Shown here one piece after another: positions 63,181-64,000 of a stretch of DNA of 64,000 bases. Each line of letters begins with the position of its first letter. The stretch's first letter is position 1. The notes beneath the pieces are model-generated. The model ran no database searches. It was not told where the DNA came from and was given only the letters and a program-made list of their open reading frames with translations. The DNA comes from Nemopilema nomurai (lineage: Eukaryota; Cnidaria; Scyphozoa; Rhizostomeae; Rhizostomatidae). The DNA is taken from assembly GCA_003864495.1 (NCBI GenBank), contig ML133387.1:1611905-1675904 (forward strand), in the 5' to 3' direction. The position numbers and the translations under genes are program-made.

Positions 63181-64000
63181 ATGCCTGAAGCAAATTGTTC
63201 GATCTTTGGATGTTCAACATCAAGAAGAAATAAAGAGCTTAGTATTTTTAAGATTCCTTTGCCATATAGCGAAACCAACAAGAAATGGAAAAGTGAATTG
63301 ATTAACGCAGTGGAGTAACTTAGCATTTTTCTTTGCGGGGGTTTTCATAAGATTTTGCCCGATATTTTCGCCACTGCCCAACTAAAATGTTATGAGATCT
63401 GTTTTGGGAGAAGCCTTCGTGGTATTCCTTCCATGTTTTAAAATATTTATGAAATTTGTTGTAAATGTAATTTTCTGAGATTTTATGTATTTTTGTTTCG
63501 TTTTGTATTGGCCTTTGAACCATAAGTCAATGCCTTGTTGTTCATATGTTTATTATAAGGTCCGTTCACGAGTAGACAATTTGCAGTTCAGTCGCATTAA
63601 CTTCCTTTCGTGAAATATTGCAATGGCAACGAGGATAAGCGACTGTTGACAGCAGATGATTTTATTAAGGTTCCTTCGAAAATGAGCCTTTGGGTTTCGT
63701 CGTCCAGACACTGGTAAAATTGTGGCATCCAGGATGGCTAGACCACTTGATGCTGGTACTGGACTCATTTAAAATCATGATGAAAAATGTATTACTGGGT
63801 CGCAAAAAACCAACGCTAGTTTTCAAGAGTGGTTAGCTAATAGGCGTTTAGGCTGGTGGAGTCACTCCAAATATTGATTTATTCAAAATATCGACGAAGA
63901 AGGACTAACGTTGTCACTAAAGATCGGGTCATTGATCAGAACCTCCAGCGTCAAATTGATACAAACAAAATATATATTTGTGAAAGACACTTCTCCGAGG
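63181..64000 (+). CDS. THAP zinc-finger protein (two exons, partial)
   Basis: Exon 1 (63181-63314) starts MPEANCSIFGC and continues ELSIFKIPLPYSE and KWKSELINAVE. Exon 2 (63903 to the window edge) reads TKDRVIDQNLQRQIDTNK and then IYICERHFSE. Together they give the THAP pattern C-x4-C ... C-x2-H with the conserved FxIP and W; the C-to-C spacing of about 59 is long but fits the invertebrate subgroup with an RVIDxNLxxQI stretch. The splice GA/GTAACT to AAG/GACTAAC keeps the phase (GTG GAG ACT). THAP domains bind DNA through zinc and occur in cellular regulators and in transposases such as the P element, so the full protein could be either. I chose the Met two residues before the normal start of the domain; an upstream in-frame ATG exists at 63106. 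The gene continues beyond the window. The intron (63315-63902) holds nothing I can identify. Confidence 0.82.

Noticed and set aside
63553..63768. Minus-strand ORF inside the THAP intron
   Set aside because: No domain and no splice signals; several stops when read as part of either neighbour.

Overview
The window is eukaryotic nuclear DNA from an animal: AT-rich, with introns carrying GT/AG borders, broken non-LTR and DNA transposons, minisatellites, and exons of metazoan-type genes (MUS81, a THAP protein, a P2X7-ballast-like protein). The transposon mix and the free-standing ballast-like domain would suit a marine invertebrate, perhaps a cnidarian, but that is inference only. I saw no bacterial operons, rRNA, tRNA or CRISPR.

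About 62.4 of the 64 kb is one tandem array of a ~15.2-kb unit: unit 1 = 588-18744 (enlarged by an insertion), unit 2 = 18745-33940, unit 3 = 33941-49124, unit 4 = 49125-63001 (truncated). Each unit holds, from left to right, a MUS81 exon (minus strand), a ~0.5-kb MITE-like element with G runs, a large palindromic minisatellite (49-bp and 26-bp families in mirrored order), a ~2.15-kb hAT-like element with a short ORF, an AT-rich stretch, a coiled-coil exon (minus), a dead non-LTR retrotransposon (plus), another AT-rich stretch and further MUS81 exons (minus). Units 2-4 are almost identical. Unit 1 matches them closely only to the right of ~9.75 kb, and unit 4 drifts away again right of ~61.74 kb, so the array edges have diverged while the interior looks homogenised.

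The left flank (1-587) continues the MUS81 locus: an exon at 474-571 joins in phase to the exon in unit 1 (1231-1365), but its catalytic motif reads GRKRMGD where the family has ERKxxxD. In the later units this exon is missing, and the unit junction lies at a transposon-like terminus.

Unit 1 also carries a 2.3-kb TTAA-flanked transposon (2938-5241) inside the minisatellite, encoding a spliced protein with the WCxCGxC...CC signature of the P2X7 C-terminal ballast domain. The right flank (63002-64000) starts a two-exon THAP zinc-finger gene that runs off the window.

The most interesting signals are the giant palindrome whose 14-bp centre is inverted in unit 1 relative to units 2-4, the TTAA element with its ballast-like gene, and the way MUS81 exons are cut up and amplified beside cruciform-capable DNA.
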